From the NCBI GenBank assembly GCA_964575975.1, contig CAZNTU010000262.1, positions 1 to 7,448 on the forward strand: a DNA stretch of 7,448 nucleotides. Direction: 5' to 3'. Below, piece by piece: positions 1 to 6,793 of this stretch. Origin of the DNA: G963674505 sp964575975 (GTDB lineage Bacteria > Desulfobacterota > Desulfobacteria > Desulfobacterales > SKZT01). Below the pieces are notes generated by a model, which was given only the letters and a program-made list of their open reading frames with translations, searched no databases and was not told where the DNA came from. Position 1 is the first letter of the stretch. Each line of letters starts with the position of its first letter. The position numbers were made by a program, and so were the translations under genes.

Positions 1-229
1 AATGGCGGAGGGAGCTGCCCTCCAGACCGTGCAGGATCAAGACCGCCTTCCGTCCGCCGTTCATAGAGGCGTCCAGGTCGAGGAAATCTCCGTCGGGCGT
101 GCCGATGCGCTCCCGCGCGTATTCCACGCGCGGTATTCTCACGAAAAAGCGCGGAAACATGGTTTGTACATGGCCGTTTCGCAAAAAGAAAGCCGGCGGC
201 TTGTACGAGGACTTCTCAACAATGGGCAT
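1..229 (-). CDS. YheT-family alpha/beta hydrolase (N-terminal part, runs off the left edge)
   Basis: This frame is open from an ATG at 229 down to base 1 and gives 76 residues beginning MPIVEKSSYKPP. The segment FFLRNGHVQTMFPRF (about residues 14-28), then RERIGTPDGDFLDLD (about 42-56) and the oxyanion-loop-like HGLEGSS (about 69-75), are the conserved N-terminal landmarks of the YheT/COG0429 group of cytosolic alpha/beta-fold hydrolases. Members act as esterase-like enzymes with poorly defined substrates. The nucleophile elbow and the rest of the catalytic triad lie outside the window. AAAGGA stands 9 nt upstream of the ATG and supports this start. It is transcribed divergently from the toxin-antitoxin pair and looks like an ordinary chromosomal gene marking one edge of the accessory block. 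The family call is secure; the substrate is unknown. Confidence 0.88.
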   Translation of the reverse strand, partial: MPIVEKSSYKPPAFFLRNGHVQTMFPRFFVRIPRVEYARERIGTPDGDFLDLDASMNGGRKAVLILHGLEGSSLRH

Positions 230-289
230 AATTGGCGTTCCTTTCCGTCCGATATGCAAATGATTTAAAAATTCGCCGATACTGTGCGC

Positions 290-318
290 AATTTTTCACG
301 AACGGGAGGTATTGTCAA
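290..318 (-). promoter_or_regulatory. Possible promoter of the YheT-family gene
   Basis: On the minus strand there is an exact TTGACA at 318-313, about 84 nt upstream of the hydrolase ATG. The hexamer at the 17-bp position, AAAATT (295-290), is a poor -10 match. The -35 lies inside a perfect 11-bp palindrome (310-320), which could be an operator. The perfect -35 and its orientation support the call; the weak -10 argues against it. Confidence 0.25.
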
Positions 319-425
319 TAAATCCGTCTATCGGCCGTCAATGGCAAGGAAGAAGATTTGACATGGCGGAATGGATGGGGATATTGTTCATCATTCGCAA
401 ATGGAACAACGGTGGCAAAACGTCG

Positions 426-454
426 TTGGAATTGATAACATTTTTTATTATGAT
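426..454 (+). promoter_or_regulatory. Possible promoter for the toxin-antitoxin genes
   Basis: TTGGAA (426-431) is separated by 17 bp from TATGAT (449-454), a 5/6 match to a sigma-70 -10. It reads toward the antitoxin and would give a leader of about 210 nt, which is long. A weaker TTGATA at 615-620 lies nearer the gene but has no good -10 at the right distance. The support is sequence match only. Confidence 0.28.
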
Positions 455-673
455 ACTGGAAATACCGGGTGGTGCTTAGGAGCGAGCCTCGCCAAGCGGT
501 TTCGGTTTTTTAATATCAGAAACGACGAGTTTCAAAGTATGTAAAGAATGGAGATGACCATCTTCGCATGGACATTCGATCCGCTTTCCCGGCAATTTGC
601 GGCAGCCAAACATTTTGATAACCGTCCCCGCTCTGACATTCATTAAAGAGAGGGATGCCTATAAAAGGACGTC

Positions 674-910
674 ATGACGAAAAACGTAGAAAACGTAGCC
701 AAATTGGCCTTGGACCTCTCGACATCCGAAAGAGCTTATCTGGCGGAATTGTTGCTGGAAAGCTTGGAATGGGAGGAAGATTTCGAAATTTCCGACGAAT
801 GGATGGACGAGATAAAAAAGAGATGCAGGGAAATCGACAACGGCGAGGTCGAATTGATAGACGGAGGAACAGCTATGGCCGAACTGCGGAAAAAATATGG
901 CGACTTTTAA
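674..910 (+). CDS. Antitoxin of a RelE/ParE-type toxin-antitoxin system (putative addiction module component, TIGR02574/PF09720 type)
   Basis: This 78-aa acidic protein would bind and neutralise its partner toxin in the cytoplasm and, in most such systems, also repress its own promoter. The segment LSTSERAYLAELLLESL (about residues 16-32) followed by an acidic linker and a C-terminal ELRKKYG (about 70-76) is the hallmark layout of the 'putative addiction module component' family, and the length is typical. AAAGGA at 664-669 lies 4 nt before the ATG, a little close but usable. The 3' end overlaps the toxin gene by 14 nt (897-910), the usual arrangement for translational coupling. The reading frame shows no damage, but since the partner toxin appears truncated this may now be an orphan antitoxin. 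The family call is confident; activity is untested. Confidence 0.85.
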   Translation: MTKNVENVAKLALDLSTSERAYLAELLLESLEWEEDFEISDEWMDEIKKRCREIDNGEVELIDGGTAMAELRKKYGDF

Positions 911-1166
911 GATCCATCCCGAGGCTCTCAAGGAAATCGAGGATTCGGCATCTTTTTACGAAATCAGGCAGCAGGGGCTTGGAAAGCGTTTTTTGAGGGC
1001 TTTGAACGAAGCGATTCGGAAAATTGAAAGTCATCCGCTTCTATACAAAGAAATTGACGATCGCGTCAGAAAATGCCGATTGCTAAGCGAATCCGAGGCG
1101 GACAAAAAGGACGGACGGCCTCCGGGAAGAGAACAAGCCCGAAGATCGTATCCGAAAAAAAAATAG
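897..1166 (+). CDS. RelE/ParE-family toxin with lost C-terminus (probably inactive)
   Basis: Residues 1-62 match the RelE/ParE toxin fold (PF05016): a first strand (ATFKIHPEA), then the helical hairpin with SFYEIRQQGLGKRFLRAL (about 19-36), then the HPLLYKEIDDRVRKCRL segment (about 46-62). In family members the arginine-rich VRR.LL stretch is followed by an FPY-type turn and a beta-hairpin of about 30 residues that completes the core sheet. Here the frame instead runs into a charged, proline- and glycine-containing tail (DKKDGRPPGREQARRSYPKKK) and stops after an A9 tract. I looked in all three forward frames between 1080 and 1198 and saw no missing hairpin, so this is a deletion or replacement, not a simple frameshift. 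The start codon lies inside the antitoxin gene. The protein is most likely unfolded or inactive; a repurposed short form is possible. The family is clear for the N-terminal two thirds. Confidence 0.72.
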   Translation: MATFKIHPEALKEIEDSASFYEIRQQGLGKRFLRALNEAIRKIESHPLLYKEIDDRVRKCRLLSESEADKKDGRPPGREQARRSYPKKK

Positions 1167-1198
1167 ACGAGCGGATTCGGCCGATGGAGAAATGAAGA

Positions 1199-2788
1199 AT
1201 GAAGAATTTGCCTTTGGGAATAAATACGCTTGCCAAGCTCAAGGCGGCCGATTGCGTATACGTGGACAAGACCGATATGGCATGGGAATTGGTCCGGAAT
1301 CCGGGCGCCTTTTTTCTTTCCCGCCCTCGGCGTTTCGGCAAAACTCTTTTCGTCGATACTTTGAAGGAGATCTTCTCCGGAAACAAGACCTTGTTTGAAG
1401 GCTTGGATATCTACGACAAATGGGACTGGGAAAAAAAATTTCCGATCGTAAAAATCGATTTTTCCGAAGGCACGCTTCAAAACCGATCCCAGTTGGACGA
1501 ACGGATATACGACATCTTGTTCGAAAACGGGCGGAGTCTGGAAATCGAGCTGAGTCGGGACAGGGACATACCCGGAACGTTCGGCGAGTTGATCCGAAAG
1601 GCGGAAAAGAAATACGGCAACCGAACGGTAGTGCTGGTGGACGAGTACGACAAGCCAATTCTGGATAATATCGACAGCCCGGAAGTCGGGGTAGAGATGC
1701 GGGAAGGCCTGAAAAACCTGTATTCCGTTCTGAAAGGGCAGGATGCGCATCTGCAATTCGTCTTCATGACCGGAGTGAGCAAGTTTTCCAAGGTCAGCCT
1801 GTTCAGCGGCATAAATCAACTGGAAGACATTACGATCGACAAGCGTTTCTCGAGCATTTGCGGCTATGCGCACGAGGATCTGAAACGCCAGTTCGCCGAG
1901 CATTTGAAGGACGTCGATTGGGACAAGCTACGGCGATGGTACGACGGATACAAATGGATGGGCGACGAGGCGGTCTACAATCCGTACGACATTCTTCTGT
2001 TCATACGCAAAGACTTTCTGTATCGCAATTATTGGTTCGAAACGGGCAATCCGAGTTTTCTGATTCGGTTGTTTCGAAAAAGACGCTATTTTTTGCCCTC
2101 GCTGGAAAATCTGCACGTGACCGAGGAGATTCTGGATTCCTTCGATGTGGAGAGAATCAATCCCCTCACGCTGCTGTTTCAGACCGGCTATCTAACCATC
2201 GACCACGTGTTCACCAGTCGGCAACGGCTGATGTTCGCCTTGAGGCCTCCCAACCTCGAGGTCAAGATCGCCCTCGGCGACCAGTTCATCAACGCGTACA
2301 CGGATCTGGAAAACGAGAAGATCGGCCTTCAGGATCAATTGTACGGCCGGCTGACCCAGGGGGATCCGGACGGGCTTTCCGAAGTGATCGGACGATTGTT
2401 CGCCGCCATTCCCTGGCAGAACTTCAGGAACAACGACTTGGCTGAAAGCGAGGGTTATTACGCTTCGGTCCTGTACGCCTTTTTCGCATCCCTCGATGCG
2501 CGGATTGTCCCGGAGGACGTCACCAACCACGGGCAAGCGGACCTGACTGTGGAAATTGGCGGCTATGTATACGTCATGGAAATCAAAGTGACGGACCGGA
2601 ACGAACTCGACCACAATCCGGCGCTGAAACAAATCATGGAAAAGGATTATTCCCGCAAATATCGCGACCGCCCCGACACCCGCGTGTTCGAGGTCGGGCT
2701 GGTTTTCGGCAGGAAAACCCGCAATCTGATTCGGGCAGATTGGCGAAGCGTCGGGGAAGAGGGGGATAACGAGAAGACAAGAGGATAG
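1199..2788 (+). CDS. AAA-ATPase-like protein with C-terminal PD-(D/E)XK nuclease domain (PF09820 + PF08011 type)
   Basis: This 529-aa protein has the family's usual length and full domain order. The N-terminal ATPase begins with the typical YVDKT (residues 21-25), a Walker A of the RPRRFGKT form (42-49), a Walker B VVLVDEYD (144-151) and the family signature TGVSKF...SLFSGIN (191-206). The C-terminal nuclease-like domain carries an Asp at 448 and E-I-K at 461-463, spaced as in PD-(D/E)XK enzymes, plus a Q-x5-Y pair (478/484), so the catalytic residues look intact. The family is widely expanded in anaerobes and mobile regions, and its biological role is unresolved; DNA cleavage coupled to ATP use is an inference. 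GGAGA at 1186-1190 lies 8 nt before ATG 1199, which decides the start over the out-of-frame ATG at 1192. It starts 33 nt after the damaged toxin frame and is convergent with the two-ATPase operon. It could be co-transcribed with the TA pair. Confidence 0.88.
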   Translation: MKNLPLGINTLAKLKAADCVYVDKTDMAWELVRNPGAFFLSRPRRFGKTLFVDTLKEIFSGNKTLFEGLDIYDKWDWEKKFPIVKIDFSEGTLQNRSQLDERIYDILFENGRSLEIELSRDRDIPGTFGELIRKAEKKYGNRTVVLVDEYDKPILDNIDSPEVGVEMREGLKNLYSVLKGQDAHLQFVFMTGVSKFSKVSLFSGINQLEDITIDKRFSSICGYAHEDLKRQFAEHLKDVDWDKLRRWYDGYKWMGDEAVYNPYDILLFIRKDFLYRNYWFETGNPSFLIRLFRKRRYFLPSLENLHVTEEILDSFDVERINPLTLLFQTGYLTIDHVFTSRQRLMFALRPPNLEVKIALGDQFINAYTDLENEKIGLQDQLYGRLTQGDPDGLSEVIGRLFAAIPWQNFRNNDLAESEGYYASVLYAFFASLDARIVPEDVTNHGQADLTVEIGGYVYVMEIKVTDRNELDHNPALKQIMEKDYSRKYRDRPDTRVFEVGLVFGRKTRNLIRADWRSVGEEGDNEKTRG

Positions 2789-2871
2789 ACAGTGCCGGAG
2801 CGCGGCCAAGACAACCTCCTGCCGCACAAACCCATGGACCATCAAATGTTTTCTCGGAAACGCCAATCGAT

Positions 2872-5571
2872 TTAAAGGCAAATCGAGTCGCCAGACCGCA
2901 GTTCTTTTTCCTCGTTCGCATTGGACCGACGCTGTCTTCGTTCCTTGTCGCCGCCGATCCTCTGATCACTGTCGTACAATTTGACGAGCATATTCACCGC
3001 GTCCCGCATTTCGGGGTGTTGACGTTCCAGGATGAAAGGGTCTCGCTCGGCGGAAATATAGTTCGAAAAGATTTTGTAAGGCAAAAATGCGGCAAGAGGC
3101 AAATCGACGTTTTTTCGGATCGATCTGAGCAAGTTCTTGAATGCGGTCAGGTTTTGTCTGGCGAGGAGAATTCGTAAAGCGTTTTGGAGAATGGTTACTG
3201 CGTTTTCCGGCTTTTCGCCCGGCAGATCGGCCAATTTTTGGATAAGCGAAGGCATTTTTTTCTCAGTCCTTACGGCGATAGCTTCAGTGATTGCCTTCCG
3301 AATCTTTTGTTTCATTGATTTCACTTTTTCGCTCGACAGTTGATCGAAAAGCGCCTCCATAGAACGATCTGTGGCTATTTTGCCCAGCGCGTCGACTGCG
3401 TTTGCTCGAATATGCCCGGAGCTATCGTTTAAAGAGTTTATTAGCGGTTCAACGGCGTCCACAGATCCAATGAGCCCCAGAGACGTGGCCGCGCTGCCCC
3501 TGACTCTGGCGGCTGGATCATTGAGAGCGGCAATGAGAGGCACCATGGCCTCCGGCGAGCCTATACGCCCCAGGGCGGTTGCCGCGCTGCCGCGCACCCT
3601 CCTTGAAGGATCATGGAGAGCTTTTAAAAGCGGTTGCATAGCTTTGGGGGTATGTATTTCAATTAAAGCGGAAGTAGCACCAAATCTGATCCCCTCGTCT
3701 TGATGTTCGATCAATTCAATTGCATGTATTACCGCAGTCTTTCTATCCAAATCTCCGAGAATCCTAAGGCAAACTCCCAAGCGAAAACCGTCCGTCGCTC
3801 CTTTGACGATCTCAACAATATCCGGAACAATTTGGTTCGTCCCGTATTTTCCAACGACAAACCGAACCGCCATGAGAATCGCGCGATTGTTCTCTTTTTC
3901 CAACAAGCTTAACAATAGGTCTCGGGAAAGCTTTTCCTTGAAGTCCTCCTCCCCCTCGTTGCAACGGGAGAAGATTCTTTCGAAAACGAGAACGGATTCG
4001 TCGGTTCTCCCTGACACTTGCAAAACGATCCCTTTGTTGAAAAGAGCCACTGTATCGTCCGGACAAATGAGAAGCGCCTCCTCGTAGGCCTGCAACGCCG
4101 CATTCAGGTCCATGACGGATTTCGCCAAGTACGTGCCCTTGGCGCGAAAATACTCCGAACGATTTCCGTATAGCTGGTCGAGTCGCGCCAGTTCCCTCCC
4201 GACATCGACAAGCGAACATTCGCCAAGCCTGCAAAGCCTGTCGAATTCCCTTTCGATTTGCTCGTCGCCCTCGGAGGATTCGATGAGATAGTCGAGATAC
4301 TGCAGGTCGTTCTCGAAGCCGTCTCGCTCGTCGTTGTCGATCTTTTCCCGCAAACCTTCCGTGATTTCCCCCCAAGCCTCGTCGCGTTCTTTCCTTGTCT
4401 CGTACCAGGTGTTGAAAAACTCCAGCAGGTATTGCACCAATCCTCGGGCCGAACGAGAGTGGTTCATCTGGTGCCATATTCGAAACAGCCTTTCCGGAAT
4501 TATATAGACGGTGCGTTTGTTGCGCCTCTGCTCCCTTCGCACGTATCCGGCCCTTTCCAACCTCATGATTTGCGCGCGCACCACGGCGGGACTCATCCGG
4601 GCGTGTTTCGCCAGCTCTCCCGGAGTAAGGCTTTCGGGCATCAGGGACATGGTTTCAACGAGTTTGGCGCCCTGTTCCCCCATGTCTTTCATGCGGTCTT
4701 GGTAGAACGGCGTGATTTTGTCCAAAAGCCGGTCCAGTTCGGCGTGTATTTCCCCGACCGCCCCGTAGGAAACCAAGTCGTACAGCAACATGCTCAGGCG
4801 CGGATTGCCGCCGGTAAAATGGTACATGGCCTTCAATCGAGGCTTGTAGGTTTCGAAATATCGCTTGAAATTTTCGTTGCCCTCGTGTTCGGAAAGCTTC
4901 TCGAGCATGTCGAGCTGCTGTTCCATCGTGAGTTCGGGCAGGACCCTGACCTGGAAGAATTCGAAAAACGGTTCGCTCTCTTCCGTTACGGCGGCCAGAT
5001 ACGTAGGAGAAGTGCATACGGCGACCGCCCACTCCTCCTCGATCAGGATTTTTCTGAGCATCTGGACTTCGGCTTTTTTCTTCATCTGCCGCTCGAAGAC
5101 GCGGTCGATGTTTTCTATCAGAAACACGATGCTTCGGCCGGTCTTCCTGTGGAACTCGCGAAAGGCGTCCAGGCTGATATCCACCACGCGGGCGTCGTTG
5201 TCTTCGAATTGGATTTTCATATACGCGCTTTTCAAAAACTCCGAATCGACGTTTTTGGACAGAATGCGAAGGGCTTCCAACAAAAGGTCGGAGGCGCGGG
5301 TCATGCCGTAGCTGTCTTCCGCGAAGGGAATCGTTTCCCATCGGTCGCTCAAGGAGGGGGTACGGGCTATGCGATGGCGGAAAAGCTGCAAAATGTGCGT
5401 TTTTCCGATGCCTCGCGGTCCGATGAACAGAAAATGCTGGCGCGATCCTCCTTTCTCGTGGGACCGCAGGCGGTCGAGCATCTCCTCGACGAAAGGCTCC
5501 CTTGCAGTCGTAATCGCCTCCAGGCTTTCGGGGGCGGTGCGGTGGGGACGGTATTGGTGAAGCGACGGCAC
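2872..5571 (-). CDS. Large P-loop NTPase with winged helix, TPR-like helices and HEAT repeats (STAND/NLR-like architecture)
   Basis: This 899-aa protein contains a Walker A GPRGIGKT (residues 51-58), a Walker B-like IVFLIENID (148-156), a sensor-like VCTSPTY (about 185-191) and a winged-helix domain (304-359, LTPGELAKHARMSPAVVRAQ then a basic wing). TPR-like helices follow (about 474-540, including ALQAYEEALLICPDD), then four 31-residue HEAT repeats (614-737), a helical segment and a charged tail. NTPase, then winged helix, then superstructure-forming repeats is the layout of STAND-type signal switches, where repeats sense a ligand and the NTPase oligomerises; that mechanism is inferred. No effector domain, signal peptide or membrane segment is visible. 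The GTG at 5571 is preferred because the G6 run at 5581-5586 lies 9 nt upstream. A TTG at 5577 would give a 4-nt overlap with the upstream stop but is too close to that run. It lies 2 nt behind the smaller ATPase gene and is almost certainly translationally coupled. An alternative label is simply 'ATP-binding protein with HEAT repeats'. Confidence 0.85.
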   Translation of the reverse strand: MPSLHQYRPHRTAPESLEAITTAREPFVEEMLDRLRSHEKGGSRQHFLFIGPRGIGKTHILQLFRHRIARTPSLSDRWETIPFAEDSYGMTRASDLLLEALRILSKNVDSEFLKSAYMKIQFEDNDARVVDISLDAFREFHRKTGRSIVFLIENIDRVFERQMKKKAEVQMLRKILIEEEWAVAVCTSPTYLAAVTEESEPFFEFFQVRVLPELTMEQQLDMLEKLSEHEGNENFKRYFETYKPRLKAMYHFTGGNPRLSMLLYDLVSYGAVGEIHAELDRLLDKITPFYQDRMKDMGEQGAKLVETMSLMPESLTPGELAKHARMSPAVVRAQIMRLERAGYVRREQRRNKRTVYIIPERLFRIWHQMNHSRSARGLVQYLLEFFNTWYETRKERDEAWGEITEGLREKIDNDERDGFENDLQYLDYLIESSEGDEQIEREFDRLCRLGECSLVDVGRELARLDQLYGNRSEYFRAKGTYLAKSVMDLNAALQAYEEALLICPDDTVALFNKGIVLQVSGRTDESVLVFERIFSRCNEGEEDFKEKLSRDLLLSLLEKENNRAILMAVRFVVGKYGTNQIVPDIVEIVKGATDGFRLGVCLRILGDLDRKTAVIHAIELIEHQDEGIRFGATSALIEIHTPKAMQPLLKALHDPSRRVRGSAATALGRIGSPEAMVPLIAALNDPAARVRGSAATSLGLIGSVDAVEPLINSLNDSSGHIRANAVDALGKIATDRSMEALFDQLSSEKVKSMKQKIRKAITEAIAVRTEKKMPSLIQKLADLPGEKPENAVTILQNALRILLARQNLTAFKNLLRSIRKNVDLPLAAFLPYKIFSNYISAERDPFILERQHPEMRDAVNMLVKLYDSDQRIGGDKERRQRRSNANEEKELRSGDSICL
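3361..3732 (-). repeat. Four tandem 31-residue HEAT repeats (93-bp units) inside the large NTPase gene
   Basis: The repeats cover residues 614-644, 645-675, 676-706 and 707-737 of the 899-aa protein, with the pattern PLI.AL.D....VR..A..ALG.IG. The middle two share RVRGSAAT and also DNA: GCCGCGCTGCC occurs at 3488-3498 and again at 3581-3591, exactly 93 bp apart, with a further near-identical GGATCAT[T/G]GAGAGC block in each. Units 1 and 4 are more diverged. HEAT repeats of this kind (PBS-lyase-like) build a curved solenoid used for protein or ligand binding. Confidence 0.85.
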
Positions 5572-5573
5572 GA

Positions 5574-6788
5574 TCAAATTCCCCCCTGGAACCCGTAGTG
5601 GCTTTTCCACCAAAGCTTCAAAACTCGACTGAAGAAGTCGTATTTCTCGTCTTGCCTGGAGATGTAGAAATCGTTGTCGAGCTTGAACATCAACGCCGTG
5701 AAATCCTCCTCGGAATCGTGCCCCGGGGATTTGCCGGAGTGCTTCAAAAACAACTGGTACAAGCTTTGGCCGGAAAGGCCGGACTCGGAACGGGAAAGGG
5801 CCTTTAGGATCGCATGGGCCGCACGGCCCTCGCTGTCCCGGTAATAATTGGCGATTCTCGACTTGTATTGTCTCAACGTTGCCGCGATCGATCCTCCCAG
5901 AAGTTCTTCCTGGAAAACCGACTCCACGGTTTCCTTGGTAGGTGGCACTCCGGAAATACGCCGGCGATTCTGCAGTTCCGTGAGCATGACCGCAAGGAAG
6001 AACGGGATGGGCGCGCCGACTTCGTTCAAAATGGCTCCGACGATTTCCTCGTCCGCAGGCCACCCCCAGTTCTGGAAAACCGCGCGTATGTATTTTTCCG
6101 CAGTGACACGGTCGAACGGCGCGATTCTCACTTGGCACAGATCGTTGACGCTGTCGGCAAGCCCGAATTGGTCGAGAGTGGGAATCAGGTGGATGGAGCT
6201 GCCAAGTAGAAAACGGGTTTTCGTTTCCGGCATCTGCCTTGCTCTCCGGAACCAGCGAAGCAACGCCTCGTCCTCGTCCTTGTCCCTTTTGAATATCGTG
6301 TCGATCATTACCGCGAATTCGTCGAGAATCAGCAGGAGGGAAGGGCTTTGGGACGCCAAAAGGTTCATCGGCCGCTCTCCGTAGCTTCGCCAGTTCGCGG
6401 CGACATCCGTTTTCTCGCGAATGCCGACCTTCAACCCGCCGATTTCCACGTCCTGCGGCATATTTCGAAAAAAGTCCGCCACATCCTTCGATCCTTCCCA
6501 AAGCTTGTTCGGCAAATTTTTGAAGCGCCTCTTGCGATAGACGACCGACAGGATTTCCACCATGAAGTCCCCGGCGCTTTCGATCGGCTCCAGGTCCGTG
6601 TACACGGGAACGAAATCCTTGGAAGGTTCGTCCAGGATTCTGTACATGGCGCCGGTCTTGCCGAACCGGCGAGGCGCGGCCAAAAGCACGTTGTCCTTCT
6701 CCAGGCGGAGCCAAATGGTTTCGACAAGCTTTTCCTGTCCGAAATAGTCTTGGCCTCTCGGCACGCTTCCTACAACTGGCTGTGTCAT
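5574..6788 (-). CDS. Archaeal-type P-loop ATPase with C-terminal winged helix (PF01637/COG1672-like)
   Basis: This 404-aa protein opens with the FGQE.LV..I...LE segment (residues 16-30) seen before the P-loop of this ATPase group. It has a Walker A of the form APRRFGKT (38-45), a Walker B LLLILDE (151-157) and an RFLLGSSIHLIPTL sensor-like strand (about 193-206). A helical lid and a probable winged-helix end (about 323-395, with the wing around NDFYISRQDEKYDFF) follow. No nuclease, membrane or other effector domain is seen, and the length is normal for a stand-alone member. A GTG at 6794 is also in frame, but it lies inside the Shine-Dalgarno (AAGGAGG, 6800-6794), so ATG 6788, 5 nt downstream, is the real start. 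It is the first gene of the operon, reads straight into the large NTPase gene 2 nt further on, and is preceded by the repeat-studded promoter. It probably partners the downstream NTPase, with one protein acting on the other; that is inference. Confidence 0.87.
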   Translation of the reverse strand: MTQPVVGSVPRGQDYFGQEKLVETIWLRLEKDNVLLAAPRRFGKTGAMYRILDEPSKDFVPVYTDLEPIESAGDFMVEILSVVYRKRRFKNLPNKLWEGSKDVADFFRNMPQDVEIGGLKVGIREKTDVAANWRSYGERPMNLLASQSPSLLLILDEFAVMIDTIFKRDKDEDEALLRWFRRARQMPETKTRFLLGSSIHLIPTLDQFGLADSVNDLCQVRIAPFDRVTAEKYIRAVFQNWGWPADEEIVGAILNEVGAPIPFFLAVMLTELQNRRRISGVPPTKETVESVFQEELLGGSIAATLRQYKSRIANYYRDSEGRAAHAILKALSRSESGLSGQSLYQLFLKHSGKSPGHDSEEDFTALMFKLDNDFYISRQDEKYDFFSRVLKLWWKSHYGFQGGI

Positions 6789-6793
6789 ATTCA

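Larger units (their letters stand above)
230..673. other. Intergenic region between the divergent hydrolase and antitoxin genes
   Basis: These 444 bases hold no convincing gene and are visibly richer in A+T than the flanking coding DNA. They contain two outward-facing TTGACA hexamers (313-318 on minus, 358-363 on plus), a perfect 11-bp palindrome TATTGTCAATA at 310-320, a better-balanced plus-strand promoter candidate at 426-454, a 12-bp palindrome AGATGACCATCT at 552-563, and a T6 run near 506-511. A 38-codon plus-strand reading frame at 363-479 has no recognisable similarity. The region probably carries the control signals of both neighbours; part may be decayed mobile DNA. Confidence 0.6.

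Noticed and set aside
2..268. Plus-strand 88-codon frame at the left edge
   Set aside because: It is antisense to the YheT-family gene, whose conserved residues are unmistakable.
480..511. Rho-independent terminator before a T6 run
   Set aside because: GCGAG and CTCGC are nearly adjacent with too short a loop, and the stem is not next to the T-run; no gene ends just upstream.
1031..1903. A 290-codon minus-strand frame opposite the toxin and ATPase-nuclease genes
   Set aside because: It is antisense to a strongly supported gene and shows no motif.
2789..2871. Bidirectional terminator between the convergent genes
   Set aside because: The 83-bp gap has no stable stem with a T-run that I can find; termination must use another mechanism or lie elsewhere.
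2192..2881. A 229-codon minus-strand frame under the nuclease domain
   Set aside because: It mirrors the PD-(D/E)XK coding region, has no family features, and the start context is poor.
5574..5577. TTG at 5577 as the start of the large NTPase, giving a 4-nt TTGA overlap
   Set aside because: Only 3 nt separate it from the G6 Shine-Dalgarno-like run, whereas GTG 5571 has a normal 9-nt spacing. It remains a minor possibility, changing the protein by two residues.
4258..5598. A 446-codon plus-strand frame antisense to the large NTPase
   Set aside because: No recognisable domain; low-complexity valine/phenylalanine/histidine-rich translation typical of a mirror frame opposite a real gene.
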